Notes: a model not told the origin generated them from the sequence alone. Shown: positions 27,273 to 37,995, numbered from the stretch's first letter. The stretch: 64,000 bases of DNA from Halanaerobium saccharolyticum (GCF_004362045.1 NZ_SNWX01000010.1:1-64000), one strand, 5' to 3'. Program-made: numbers and translations.

Positions 27273-27321
27273 TATAACCAGTAAATTTAAAATTAAAGCA
27301 AAAATAAATCTAATATAGTGA

Positions 27322-27394
27322 TGGCGTGTTACTGTTCGGCAGGCATAAACCAGAAAAGTAGGGTTTTCTATACCCTCTTTTCTGGTTTTTTTTA
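27322..27394 (+). promoter_or_regulatory. RAT antiterminator site overlapping a leader terminator
   Basis: The leader has GTGTTACTGTTCGGCAGGCA followed by TAAACC (about 27327-27352), the conserved ribonucleic antiterminator pattern bound by BglG/LicT proteins. It overlaps the start of a strong terminator: ACCAGAAAAG pairs with CTTTTCTGGT, inner TAGGG with CCCT, followed by eight T's (27350-27394). The antiterminator and terminator exclude each other, so the encoded LicT-like protein should allow read-through when the sugar is present. Confidence 0.9.
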
Positions 27395-27434
27395 TATATT
27401 TTTATTTTTCGCAAGATCTTTAGGAGGTAAATTT

Positions 27435-28289
27435 ATGGCTAAAAAGATTAAGTGCACTGTAGTTAAAGCATTTAATAATAATGTGATTTTAGTTAAACGA
27501 AAAGATAATAACAAGGAAGAAGTTTTAGTTGGTAAGGGAATTGCCTTCGGTAAGAAAGAGGGAGCTGAAATAAAAATAGATGCTGAAAAGATTGAAAAAT
27601 CTTTTGTAACCTATGGTGAAAAATTTAAAAAAGAATATTTTAGTTTGATTGACGAGATGGATGGAGAAATAATTAGAGTTTGTGAGGAGATTATTTCAAT
27701 AGCAGAAGAAAATCTAGGCCAGTTAAATCAACATATTCATATTGCACTTACAGACCATGTAAGTTTTGCCAGAGAAAGAATGGAATCAGATATGATAATA
27801 GAATTTCCTTTTTTAGAAGAAATAAAGATATTATATAAAGACGAATACAAAATTGCTGTTAAAGCACTGGAAATTTTAAATAATAGATTAGATACAAAAC
27901 TGCCGGAAGATGAGATAGGTTTTATTACTATGCATTTTTATGCTGCCCGGGAAAATACAAATGTCCGTAATACTTATCGAAATGTGAGTTTGATTAATGA
28001 ACTGGTTGATATTATTCAAACTGAATTAGGCGTAAGACTTGATCCAGGTGATTCAAATTATATAAGGTTAGTTAATCACCTTCATTTTAGTATTGAGAGA
28101 GTAAATAATAATATTAATGTGCAGAACCCACTGATAGAAAGTATAAAAAGTGAGTTTAATGAGGCATATTCAGTTTCAGATAAATTATCTAAAAAAATCA
28201 AATCAGAATTGAATCTAGAAATCAGCGAAGCAGAAAAGGGATATATGACAATCCATTTACAGCGTTTAAATGATGTAAATTCATTATAA
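27435..28289 (+). CDS. licT: BglG/LicT-family transcriptional antiterminator
   Basis: RNA-binding antiterminator of about 284 residues that controls its own operon through the leader site just upstream. The N-terminal CAT RNA-binding domain (about 1-58) reads KCTVVKAFNNNVILVKR with GKGIAFGKK. Two PTS regulation domains follow. PRD1 has the histidine in ALTDHVSFARER and MHFYAARENT; PRD2 has LVNHLHFSIERV and TIHLQRL. These histidines are the expected phosphorylation sites for HPr and the PTS permease. Start: ATG 27435 after TAGGAGGT; an upstream in-frame reading (27318) runs through the terminator structure and is not real. Confidence 0.93.
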   Translation: MAKKIKCTVVKAFNNNVILVKRKDNNKEEVLVGKGIAFGKKEGAEIKIDAEKIEKSFVTYGEKFKKEYFSLIDEMDGEIIRVCEEIISIAEENLGQLNQHIHIALTDHVSFARERMESDMIIEFPFLEEIKILYKDEYKIAVKALEILNNRLDTKLPEDEIGFITMHFYAARENTNVRNTYRNVSLINELVDIIQTELGVRLDPGDSNYIRLVNHLHFSIERVNNNINVQNPLIESIKSEFNEAYSVSDKLSKKIKSELNLEISEAEKGYMTIHLQRLNDVNSL

Positions 28290-28297
28290 TGGTGATT

Positions 28298-28311
28298 AGG
28301 TACCGGTACCT
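28298..28311. repeat. 14-bp perfect palindrome between licT and the PTS gene
   Basis: AGGTACCGGTACCT is self-complementary, flanked by GTGA and TCAC, so it can be read as a longer imperfect inverted repeat. It could be a protein-binding site or small RNA hairpin; no T-run follows, so it is not a terminator. Confidence 0.5.
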
Positions 28312-28357
28312 TCACATAAATGTTAAAAGTTAAGGAAATGAATAAGGAGGAATCAGT

Positions 28358-29776
28358 ATGGCATTAGATCATGCTAAACTAGCTAAAGAATTGTTGGAAA
28401 AAGTTGGCGGGGCAGAAAATGTTTCAAGTGTTACAAACTGTATGACCAGATTGCGCTTTGTGCTTAAAAATGACAGTATAGCTGATATCGAAGAAGTGGA
28501 AAGTTTAGAAGGTGTACTGAGAGTAATTAAAAAAGGCGGACAGTATCAGGTAGTTATCGGAAATGAGGTTACTAAGGTTTACCGTGAACTCTCTAAACTC
28601 GGTAACTTTTCGGAATCTGCGCCAAAAGAGAAAAACAGCAGTTCAGAGGACCAGGAAAATGTTTTATCAAGATTGTTTGGATTTATTGCAGGCTGTATGA
28701 CACCACTGCTGCCGGCTATGCTGGGTAGTGGAATGATAAAAGTTGTTTTAACCTTATTAACAACTTTTTCGCTGATCGATACCTCAGGTACGACTTATCA
28801 GATTTTAAATGTTATTGGAGACGCTTTCTTTTATTTCTTACCAGTGATGCTGGCTTATACAACTGCTAAAAAATTGGATGCCAGTGCTCCATTAGCAATG
28901 GTAATTGCTGCAGTTTTATTACATCCAAATTTAACCGCACTGCTGGGTGAGGGTAATGCTTCTTATTTTGGCTTACCAGTTACCTCAGCTACTTATAGTT
29001 CCTCAGTTTTACCAATTTTGTTAATTGTACCAATTATGAAATATATTGAAGATTTTGCAGATAGAGTTTCTCCAGATGTTGTTAAGGCATTTTTGAAACC
29101 CTTAATTGTTGTTTTTGTTACAGCACCGATTGCTCTGGTTATTGTTGGTCCAATTGGGGCAATCATGGGGCAGTATCTGGCAGCAGGTATTAACTTTTTA
29201 TACAATGAAATGGGCTGGCTAACAATTATGCTTTTATCAGCTTTAATGCCCTTTATTGTAATGACAGGTATGCATTATGCTTTGATTCCTATTGCTTTAT
29301 CAGGACTGTCCAGTTTTGGTTTTGACGCTATATTAATTATTACTATGTTCTGTTCCAATCTGGCTCAGGGTGGCGCCACAATGGCAGTAGCCTATAAAGC
29401 TAAAAAAATAAAGGTTAAGTCACAGGCGATGGCCGCTGGCATTTCAGCAATTGTAGCTGGAGTTACAGAACCGGCAATGTATGGTATTACTTTAAAATAT
29501 AAAACACCGATGATTGCTGCTGTTGCAGGTGCTGGAGCAGCTGGGTTATACGCCGGGATTACAGGTCTTGTAGCCTATACAATGGGAGGCTCACCTTCTG
29601 CTTTATCTTTGATTCAGATGATTGGAGGAGAAGGATTTGTCAATATGATAAATGGAGTTATTGCACTTGCGATTTCACTTTCTGTCTCCTTTTCTCTAAG
29701 CTATATACTATTTAAACCGGAGCAGAAAAGTGAACAGGTTAAAAAGCAGGAAGAAAAATTAGCTCAATCTGTATAA
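28358..29776 (+). CDS. bglP: PTS beta-glucoside transporter, IIBC subunits
   Basis: Membrane permease importing and phosphorylating a beta-glucoside (cellobiose, arbutin or salicin type). The N-terminal IIB domain (about 1-85) carries phospho-accepting Cys28 in VTNCMTRLRF. The IIC membrane domain (about 105-460) has the FIAGCMTPLLPAMLGSGMIK opening and the GVTEPAMYGI signature. It stops at residue 472 without the C-terminal IIA domain that many BglP/BglF proteins carry, so EIIA must come from another protein. It lies between licT and the GH1 gene in one operon regulated by antitermination. Confidence 0.92.
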   Translation: MALDHAKLAKELLEKVGGAENVSSVTNCMTRLRFVLKNDSIADIEEVESLEGVLRVIKKGGQYQVVIGNEVTKVYRELSKLGNFSESAPKEKNSSSEDQENVLSRLFGFIAGCMTPLLPAMLGSGMIKVVLTLLTTFSLIDTSGTTYQILNVIGDAFFYFLPVMLAYTTAKKLDASAPLAMVIAAVLLHPNLTALLGEGNASYFGLPVTSATYSSSVLPILLIVPIMKYIEDFADRVSPDVVKAFLKPLIVVFVTAPIALVIVGPIGAIMGQYLAAGINFLYNEMGWLTIMLLSALMPFIVMTGMHYALIPIALSGLSSFGFDAILIITMFCSNLAQGGATMAVAYKAKKIKVKSQAMAAGISAIVAGVTEPAMYGITLKYKTPMIAAVAGAGAAGLYAGITGLVAYTMGGSPSALSLIQMIGGEGFVNMINGVIALAISLSVSFSLSYILFKPEQKSEQVKKQEEKLAQSV

Positions 29777-31257
<1,481 letters not shown>

Positions 31258-31258
<1 letters not shown>

Positions 31259-31524
31259 TGAAAAAGGATCTTCTAATCACAAATGAAACAGGTCTGCATG
31301 CCAGACCTGCATCAACCTTTGTCAATGCGGCTGGGAAATATGAATCTGATGTAGAAATTATTTTTGGTGAGAAAACTGTAAACGCTAAAAGTATTATGGG
31401 TTTAATGAGTCTGGGGATTTCCCAGGATAGTAAAATTACTATCAAGACTAAGGGCGAAGATGAAGAAGAAGCCTTAAAAGGTCTGGTTTCTTTTGTAGAA
31501 GAAAATATAAATAAAGAACATTAA
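31258..31524 (+). CDS. Phosphocarrier protein HPr (second copy)
   Basis: 88-residue HPr with active-site His14 in TGLHARPAS and regulatory Ser45 in KSIMGLMSLG, so it should accept phosphate from enzyme I and from HPr kinase. It starts on the last base of the GH1 stop codon and ends the beta-glucoside operon. It has many substitutions relative to the HPr at 3035-3304 but keeps every functional motif. A dedicated, substrate-induced HPr inside a sugar operon suggests extra phosphocarrier supply or specialised signalling to the PRD domains of LicT. Confidence 0.92.
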
Positions 31525-31542
31525 GGAAAAGTGTAGAAATTG

Positions 31543-31587
31543 AGGCTTCTTTAAATACTGTTTTTAACAGGAAAGAAGAAGCCTTTT
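31543..31587 (+). terminator. Terminator of the licT-bglP-GH1-HPr operon
   Basis: AGGCTTCTTT and AAAGAAGAAGCCT pair across a loop that itself holds a small CTG/CAG hairpin; TTTTTAT follows. Confidence 0.8.
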
Positions 31588-31613
31588 TATAAAATTTATA
31601 AAGGAGACAAATA

Positions 31614-33173
31614 ATGAGGAAAAGTATTTTAAGATTATTTTTAATTTTGATAATAGTATTATTTATCTTGCAATCTTCTGTATTTGCAAAAGAGAACGAA
31701 TTAGATAAAGCCAGAACAGTAATTACAACTGATGGTGAAGTAGATGATATGAATTCAATGATTAGGTTTATGTTATATTCTAATGAGGTTGATTTAGAAG
31801 GAATAGTTCTTACAAGCTCCACTTATCATTTTGCAGGAAATGAAAAAAAGGGAATTGAGCCCTATAGATGGACTGGAACAGAGTGGATTTATGACTTTAT
31901 TGATAAATACGAGCAAGTATACAGTAATTTAAAGATTCATGCTGATGGTTATCCAGCTCCAGATTATTTACGAAACAAAACAAAGATTGGTAATATAACT
32001 AATGTTGGAGCAATGGAAAAAAAGACTGAAGGATCTAGATTTCTAAAAAAATTATTCCTGGATAATGACCCCAGAAAATTATACGTACAGACCTGGGGAG
32101 GAACTAACACTACTGCAAGAGCTTTAAAGTCAATTGAAGAAGAATATAAAAATACGGAGCGTTGGAAAGAAATACAAAAGACAATTAATCAGAAACTTGT
32201 AATATATATTATTCTTGATCAGGATGATAGTTATAAGAATTACATAGCTAAAAAATGGCCTGAAATTCAGATAATTAATGATAGAAGCAATTTTTGGCAT
32301 TTTGCTTATGCCTGGAAACTCCACAGTCCCGAGGTGAATAGATTTTTGCAGGGAGACTGGTTATATAAAAATATTAAAAATAATCATGGTCCACTTATGG
32401 AAGAATATGCTTTAATGGGAGATGGTAATTATATTGAAGGAGAATTATTTGAAGAACAGCGTGGTACTGACAAATATCTTGAAAAAAATCCTCAGTATAA
32501 TCGCTATGATTTTATTTCCGAAGGAGACTCACCTTCATTTTTATATTTAGTTAAAAATGGTTTGAGAAGTATGGAAGATCCCACCTATGGTGGCTGGGGA
32601 GGTAGATTTTCTGTGGTAAATGAAAACTTGTGGAAAAATGATGTTTTAGATTATAATCCACACAGTAAAAGGTATGAAGCAGAATATACTTTAATGCGTT
32701 GGTTTGATGATCTACAGCGTGACTTTGCAGCCAGAGCTGACTGGTCTGTGACTGATAGTTATGAGAAAGCCAATCATCATCCAGAAATCAGTGTCAAAGA
32801 AGGAATTGATTTGAAAGCTGACCCTGGCGAAACAATCACCTTACACGCTGTTGCCGAAGACCCTGATGATGATCACCTTAGTTTTAATTGGTGGCATTAT
32901 GCGGAAGCTGATAGCTATCGGGAAGCTAAAACAGAAAAAAACAAAAAGGTATATAATCGCAATTCCGGACTATTATTCAGTATAACAAGAGAGGTAAAAG
33001 AAGATGAAATTATTGATAATATAGAATTACAAAATGAAGAAACAAAGACAGTTAGTTTTACTGTTCCAAAAGGTGCAGAATCTGGTGACACTATTCATAT
33101 TATTGGAGAAGTAATTGACGATGGAGAAATCAAGTTAAAAGATTATCAAAGAGTAATTATTACAGTAAGATGA
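31614..33173 (+). CDS. Secreted DUF1593 / Sde182-type nucleoside-hydrolase-like protein
   Basis: Exported protein of 519 residues with a clear signal peptide (basic MRKS, hydrophobic core, cleavage after VFA, residue ~24). The N-terminal domain resembles the nucleoside-hydrolase-like DUF1593 family: RTVITTDGEVDDMNSMIRF keeps an aspartate cluster like the calcium site of nucleoside hydrolases, followed by VQTWGGTNTTARAL. From about residue 410 a beta-sandwich-type C-terminal domain with LKADPGETITLHAVAEDPDDD follows. In other bacteria this family accompanies polysaccharide-degrading enzymes. Its substrate is unknown. A GGAG ribosome site lies upstream, 26 bp after the PTS operon terminator. 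Confidence 0.82.
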   Translation: MRKSILRLFLILIIVLFILQSSVFAKENELDKARTVITTDGEVDDMNSMIRFMLYSNEVDLEGIVLTSSTYHFAGNEKKGIEPYRWTGTEWIYDFIDKYEQVYSNLKIHADGYPAPDYLRNKTKIGNITNVGAMEKKTEGSRFLKKLFLDNDPRKLYVQTWGGTNTTARALKSIEEEYKNTERWKEIQKTINQKLVIYIILDQDDSYKNYIAKKWPEIQIINDRSNFWHFAYAWKLHSPEVNRFLQGDWLYKNIKNNHGPLMEEYALMGDGNYIEGELFEEQRGTDKYLEKNPQYNRYDFISEGDSPSFLYLVKNGLRSMEDPTYGGWGGRFSVVNENLWKNDVLDYNPHSKRYEAEYTLMRWFDDLQRDFAARADWSVTDSYEKANHHPEISVKEGIDLKADPGETITLHAVAEDPDDDHLSFNWWHYAEADSYREAKTEKNKKVYNRNSGLLFSITREVKEDEIIDNIELQNEETKTVSFTVPKGAESGDTIHIIGEVIDDGEIKLKDYQRVIITVR

Positions 33174-33222
33174 TCTCAGAAGCTTGCTTTATGTAAATGA
33201 AAAAAATATCTATTGAAAGCAT

Positions 33223-33270
33223 AATATATCTAAGCGGATTGGTGAATTTAATTCGCTTAGGATATATTTT
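33223..33270 (+). terminator. Terminator after the DUF1593 gene
   Basis: AATATATCTAAGCG and CGCTTAGGATATATT form a 14-bp stem with one bulge and a T-rich tail (TTATTTTG). Confidence 0.75.
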
Positions 33271-33273
33271 ATT

Positions 33274-33302
33274 TTGATTATTCAAAATATTTGCTATATA
33301 AT
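33274..33302 (+). promoter_or_regulatory. Promoter of the esterase-GH3 operon
   Basis: TTGATT at 33274-33279 and TATAAT at 33297-33302 with exactly 17 bases between them, directly after the preceding terminator. Confidence 0.7.
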
Positions 33303-33476
33303 GTTAGTTAAGAAAAGGAAAATATTCCTAATATGGATAATAATAATTAATATTAATAATATATTTTGGATATTTAGAATTTTATTTAACGTTTTTAAAA
33401 ACATTAAATTTTAAAAAGGGGGGTTATGTCTGCTGTTGTCGTGGATTATAATTAAAACTCAAAGGAGGAATATTAA

Positions 33477-34826
33477 ATGAAAAAATTAATTAGTTTTTTT
33501 ATTGTACTTGTTCTAATTTTTTGGGGGATGGCAGCTGTTCAGGCGGAAAGTCACAATTATTACAATCGAGTCGATAAGGTATTTGACTGGGGAACAAGTA
33601 CAACTAAAGTAATAATTAATCTTGGAGAAACAATAAATAATGAAATGGTTGATTGGAATACTTTTGAGGTTTATGTGAGGAGATCTGATCCCAGATTGGA
33701 AGATTCATTTTTAGAAGAGGGACAGCGAAAAATTGAAGCGGCTTATGTTTCAGACTCAAAAGGAGAAAAGTTGGATTCAGGAGAATTCCTAACTTTAGAA
33801 TTAGAAGTTGGACCAGGATTAAGTCTGGATTCCGCTCTTAATTATGTTTCTGATCAGGGTGGGAATAATTGGATTGATGTTAAATACACAATTTCTCAGC
33901 TAAAAGATATTGAAACTGAAACCGGAACTTTAAGTGGAATTGAGATTACAGAGTTAAATAAGATTTTCAGACCTCAGATAGAAAAATTTGTTACAGGCTC
34001 TTCATTTTATAATGATTCAATTAATGGTGAGATTGATTTAACCTATGCAGCTTATGAACCTGAAGTTAAAGATATTACTAAAAAGTCCTTGATAGTCTGG
34101 CTTCATGGTGGAGGTGAAGGAGGAACTGACCCAACGATTCCTCTAGCAGCAAATAAATCTGTTAATTTTGCTTCCGAAGAAATACAGGATATTTATGATG
34201 GTGCTTATGTACTTGTTCCACAAACACCAACCAGATGGATGCATCCAGGAGCTAATGAAGGAGATTTTGAACATCTGCCTCCAGACTCAGGTGAAAATGG
34301 TAGGCCATATACCTCTAAGTATACTAAAGCGCTGATGAACCTAATTGATAACTATGTAAAATCAAATATGGGGATTGACAGAGATAGAATCTATGTTGGT
34401 GGTTGTTCCAATGGTGGTTTTATGACAGTAAGACTTGGTATTGATTATCCAGATTATTTTGCAGCTCTATATCCCGTATGTCATGGAATGACTTATGAAT
34501 ACTTAACTGATGAAGATATTAATAAATTAGTAGATCAAAATATTTGGTTTGTTTCAGCTGCAACTGATAGTGTCCTTCCTGCTCCCAGTTTCACTATTCC
34601 ACTCTATGACAGATTAATAAAAGAAGGGGCTCAAAATGTTCATTTATCTTATCCCAAGAGAGTAATAGATACTTCAGGAAAATATGTAACTGAGAATGGT
34701 AAACCATATGAATATAATGGTCATTGGTCCTGGATTTATGTTTATAATAATGATCTGAGTAATGAAATCAATGGAAAAAATACCTATCTTCAAAACTGGC
34801 TGTCTAACCAGGAATTAGAAGAGTAA
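33477..34826 (+). CDS. Secreted alpha/beta-hydrolase, PHB-depolymerase/esterase-like
   Basis: Exported esterase-like protein of 449 residues. A signal peptide (MKKLISFF, hydrophobic run, cleavage after VQA, residue ~24) precedes a ~160-residue N-terminal domain of beta character, of a type seen on some secreted esterases. The hydrolase domain has the oxyanion LIVWLHGGGEGG, the nucleophile elbow GGCSNGGF with Ser311, an Asp in SAATDSVLP, and the catalytic-type His in YNGHWSWIY. Together with the GH3 gene 33 bp downstream it looks like one secretion operon acting on plant-type polymers. The actual ester substrate (acetyl or feruloyl) cannot be told. Confidence 0.82.
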   Translation: MKKLISFFIVLVLIFWGMAAVQAESHNYYNRVDKVFDWGTSTTKVIINLGETINNEMVDWNTFEVYVRRSDPRLEDSFLEEGQRKIEAAYVSDSKGEKLDSGEFLTLELEVGPGLSLDSALNYVSDQGGNNWIDVKYTISQLKDIETETGTLSGIEITELNKIFRPQIEKFVTGSSFYNDSINGEIDLTYAAYEPEVKDITKKSLIVWLHGGGEGGTDPTIPLAANKSVNFASEEIQDIYDGAYVLVPQTPTRWMHPGANEGDFEHLPPDSGENGRPYTSKYTKALMNLIDNYVKSNMGIDRDRIYVGGCSNGGFMTVRLGIDYPDYFAALYPVCHGMTYEYLTDEDINKLVDQNIWFVSAATDSVLPAPSFTIPLYDRLIKEGAQNVHLSYPKRVIDTSGKYVTENGKPYEYNGHWSWIYVYNNDLSNEINGKNTYLQNWLSNQELEE

Positions 34827-34859
34827 AATCCTGAATCTTAAACAGAGGAGAGTGTCGTT

Positions 34860-37800
34860 ATGAGAACAAATAGTAAATTTATTTTGATATTCCTTATTTT
34901 AGCTGTCCTGGTTTTTGTCTGGATGAATAACTCACTGGCTCAAGACTCTGAATACAAAATAACCTTTTACACATCTGGTCTGGAAATAGATAGTAAAACT
35001 GTTCAGCGAAATCAAACAATAGAATTACCAGATCCTCCAGAAAGAGAGGGCTATATTTTTGCCGGCTGGTATACTTCCGAATCAGAAGCACAGTATAATG
35101 CTTTTGATCCGACTCAAGAAATCAATAGTGATTTAAATCTTTATGCCCAGTGGATTGCAGAAGACCATGTAAATATAATAGAAAGTACTTCAGCAGACAA
35201 GACTGTTGAATTAGGGTATTCTGATTCCTCTGGAATAGAGATTAGAAGCATGGATGATAATTCTATTGTAGAAGTAGAAGAATTAGAAGATGGTGTTTTA
35301 GACTATCCGGTTTATAAGGACCTAAATAAAAATGGAAAACTTGATCCGTATGAGGACTGGCGGTTGGATGTTGATGAAAGGACAGCTGATTTAGCTTCGC
35401 AAATGAGTTATCAGGAAATTGCAGGATTGATGTTATACAGCAGCCATCAAACTAGCTGGGAAAACTCTGCTCCTAGCCAGGCTCAAGTGGCTTTTCTGGC
35501 CAATGATGATTTACGACATGTTTTGATGGCAGGGGAAGTGCCAGCAGAAATTGCAGCTCCCTGGAATAATAATATTCAGGCTATCTCCGAAAAATTGGGA
35601 CTTGGAATTCCGGCAAATAATAGTTCTGATCCTCGTCACAGTGCTGCTGTTGGAGTTGAATATTATTCTGATAATACAGGAACAATTTCTCTCTGGCCCA
35701 ACTCTTTAGGTCTGGCAGCAACCTTTGATCCAGAATTAGTCAAAGAATTTGCTCAGATAGCATCAAAAGAGTATAGGGCACTCGGTATTTCAACTGCTTT
35801 ATCACCTCAGATTGATATAGCAACAGAACCCCGCTGGAATCGTACAAATGGAACCTTTGGTGAAGATCCAAAACTCGCTGCAGATATGACTGAAGCTTAT
35901 GTAAGTGGTTTTCAGGGTACATTTGCTGATGGCGAATTAACAGGCTGGGGATATGACAGTGTAAATGCAATGATGAAACACTGGCCTGGTGGAGGAGCTG
36001 GTGAAGGTGGACGTGATGCTCACAGTGATTTTGGTAAGTATTCTGTTTTCCCGGGCAATAATTTTGATGCCCATACCATTCCTTTTGTTGATGGAGGATT
36101 AGTCGGAGAAAATGGTGATACTACAATGGCCACTGCAGTAATGCCTTATTACACCATTTCTTATAATGTCGATCCATCCGGTAAGGACTTATCCAACGCT
36201 TATTCTGAATATATAATTAGTGATTTATTAAGGGATAAGTATAATTTTGATGGAGTAATCTGTACTGACTGGGGTGTTGATGGTGGCCGGGGTTGGGGAC
36301 CTGCGATAGAACCACTGGACACTGCCGCCAGATCAAAATTGTTGATAGAAGCAGGAGTCAATCAGTTTGGTGGTCGAAACACTTCCCGCTATATTTTAGA
36401 AGCAGTAGAATTAGCTGAAGAAGAAGGAACCGAAGAGGAATTTAGAGATCATATGGAATTTGCAGCAGTTAGACTCTTAAAAAATATCTTTAGAACAGGT
36501 TTGTTTGAAAATCCATATCTTGATGAAAAAGAATCTTCAGATTTAGTGGGTAATGAGGAATTTGTAGAAAAAGGCTATGAAGCTCAACTTAAATCAATTA
36601 TAATGCTCAAAAATAAAAATGATTTACTACCTTTAGCAGAAGACACAGCAATATATATTCCGCAACATGAAGGGGAATATATTTTTAAAGGAGCAGAAAA
36701 TGATTTTACTGTAGTTGACTCTTCTGAGGAAGCTGATCTTGCTGTAGTAACAATGAATAGTCCCCAGAGTCCAATTGAACCACCAATTGGCTGGGCAATG
36801 TTTGGCGGCGGCTGGTCACCTGGTGAGAAAGCTCCTTATGATTTTGAAGAATATCCTTATCAATCTGGATATTATCCTTTAACTTTACAGTACAGTGAAT
36901 ATACAGCTGTAGAAGCCAGAGATGTTTCAATAGCCGGAGATTATAGGAATATAACAGAAATTGAGGGAACAGCAAGCAGTAAATATTTAAATAGAAGTTA
37001 TAAAAATAGAAAAATGACAGCTACTAACTTTGGCCAGTACCAACAGCTTTTAGATACCAAAAAAGCTATGGGAGATAAACCTGTAATTACTGTAATTAAT
37101 CTGGATAATCCAATGGTATTTAAAGAAATAGATCCACTGGCTGATGCTATTTTACTCCGCTTTGCTGCCAGTGATAATGCTATATTAGATATTCTCAGCG
37201 GTAGAGAGGAACCATCCGGTTTATTACCACTGCAGATGCCAGAAGATATGGCAGCAGTTGAAAACCAGGCTGAAGATGTGCCGCGAGACATGGAAGTTTA
37301 TCAGGATTCGGAAGGCAACTATTATGACTTTGCCTTTGGACTGAACTGGGATGGAGTGATTGATGATCACCGGGTAGAAAAATATCGTGTCGATGCACTG
37401 GAAAAACCTCAATCAGTAGAAAACAGCAATACAACAGCAGACTATGTTACAGTAGAAACTAAGACTTTACCACTGGGACAGGTTGGTAGGAAGTATTCTG
37501 CTAAAATAAAAACTAAAGAGCCTGCTGATTTAGAATTGATTAGTGGTAATCTCCCGGCTGGACTTACATTTGAGAAGGGAGTGTTTGCAGGAACTCCTGT
37601 TGAGAAAACTGATAAGTATGGTGAGCAGCTCAAGCTAAGAGCTGCAGCAGCTGGTAAATTGGACAGAGTATTTAAAATAACTCTGGTAGTTAACGAAACA
37701 GGCCCTGTTAATCTGGCTGATCCAAATCAGCTTTCTATCTTAATTAATCTCGCTCAGGCAGAAAATGAAAAGAATTATACAGAGCAGGAATGGAACGAAT

Positions 37801-37907
37801 TAAATGAAGCTTTAAGAAATGCTAAAGCAGTTTATCAAAATGCAGCTGAATTAGAACAGATTGATCTTGATAGGGCGGTTGAAAGGCTGGAAAATACTAT
37901 TAAATAA
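34860..37907 (+). CDS. Secreted multidomain GH3 beta-glycosidase with InlB and FIVAR-type modules
   Basis: Exported glycosidase of 1015 residues. Order: signal peptide (1 to about 28, ending SLAQ); an InlB B-type repeat (about 33-98, REGYIFAGWYTS with DLNLYAQW); an EF-hand-like loop (154-166, DLNKNGKLDPYED); GH3 N-terminal barrel (about 175-550) with the nucleophile Asp470 in VICTDWGVDGG; GH3 C-terminal domain (about 575-850); a He_PIG-type Ig-like module (about 865-955, SGNLPAGLTF and GTPVEK); and a final helical FIVAR-like module (about 960-1015, NYTEQEWNELNEAL). A beta-glucosidase or xylosidase role is likely but not fixed by motif. It is in an operon with the esterase. Confidence 0.88.
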   Translation: MRTNSKFILIFLILAVLVFVWMNNSLAQDSEYKITFYTSGLEIDSKTVQRNQTIELPDPPEREGYIFAGWYTSESEAQYNAFDPTQEINSDLNLYAQWIAEDHVNIIESTSADKTVELGYSDSSGIEIRSMDDNSIVEVEELEDGVLDYPVYKDLNKNGKLDPYEDWRLDVDERTADLASQMSYQEIAGLMLYSSHQTSWENSAPSQAQVAFLANDDLRHVLMAGEVPAEIAAPWNNNIQAISEKLGLGIPANNSSDPRHSAAVGVEYYSDNTGTISLWPNSLGLAATFDPELVKEFAQIASKEYRALGISTALSPQIDIATEPRWNRTNGTFGEDPKLAADMTEAYVSGFQGTFADGELTGWGYDSVNAMMKHWPGGGAGEGGRDAHSDFGKYSVFPGNNFDAHTIPFVDGGLVGENGDTTMATAVMPYYTISYNVDPSGKDLSNAYSEYIISDLLRDKYNFDGVICTDWGVDGGRGWGPAIEPLDTAARSKLLIEAGVNQFGGRNTSRYILEAVELAEEEGTEEEFRDHMEFAAVRLLKNIFRTGLFENPYLDEKESSDLVGNEEFVEKGYEAQLKSIIMLKNKNDLLPLAEDTAIYIPQHEGEYIFKGAENDFTVVDSSEEADLAVVTMNSPQSPIEPPIGWAMFGGGWSPGEKAPYDFEEYPYQSGYYPLTLQYSEYTAVEARDVSIAGDYRNITEIEGTASSKYLNRSYKNRKMTATNFGQYQQLLDTKKAMGDKPVITVINLDNPMVFKEIDPLADAILLRFAASDNAILDILSGREEPSGLLPLQMPEDMAAVENQAEDVPRDMEVYQDSEGNYYDFAFGLNWDGVIDDHRVEKYRVDALEKPQSVENSNTTADYVTVETKTLPLGQVGRKYSAKIKTKEPADLELISGNLPAGLTFEKGVFAGTPVEKTDKYGEQLKLRAAAAGKLDRVFKITLVVNETGPVNLADPNQLSILINLAQAENEKNYTEQEWNELNEALRNAKAVYQNAAELEQIDLDRAVERLENTIK

Positions 37908-37925
37908 AGATTAATAAAAAAATGA

Positions 37926-37979
37926 AACATCTAAAAGCTCCAATTACTCAGTAAAAGTAGTTGGAGCTTTTAGATTTTA
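37926..37979 (+). terminator. Terminator after the GH3 gene
   Basis: ATCTAAAAGCTCCAA and TTGGAGCTTTTAGAT form a perfect 15-bp stem followed by TTTAAAA. Confidence 0.85.
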
Positions 37980-37995
37980 AAAAATAAAAAAATTA

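Larger units (their letters stand above)
33174..33476. other. Intergenic region of 303 bp: terminator, promoter and leader
   Basis: Besides the terminator at 33223-33270 and promoter at 33274-33302, it contains an AT-rich leader of about 170 bases before the esterase gene. A run of G's at about 33418-33423 before a nine-codon ATG frame is probably chance. No other gene is visible. Confidence 0.7.

Noticed and set aside
27318-27434. N-terminal extension of the LicT frame back to 27318
   Set aside because: The extension runs through the RAT and terminator sequence; the ATG at 27435 has its own AGGAGG site and starts the CAT domain exactly.
33432-33461. Nine-codon frame after a run of six G's upstream of the esterase gene
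   Set aside because: The G-run is too close to the ATG and the peptide is too short to support as a gene.
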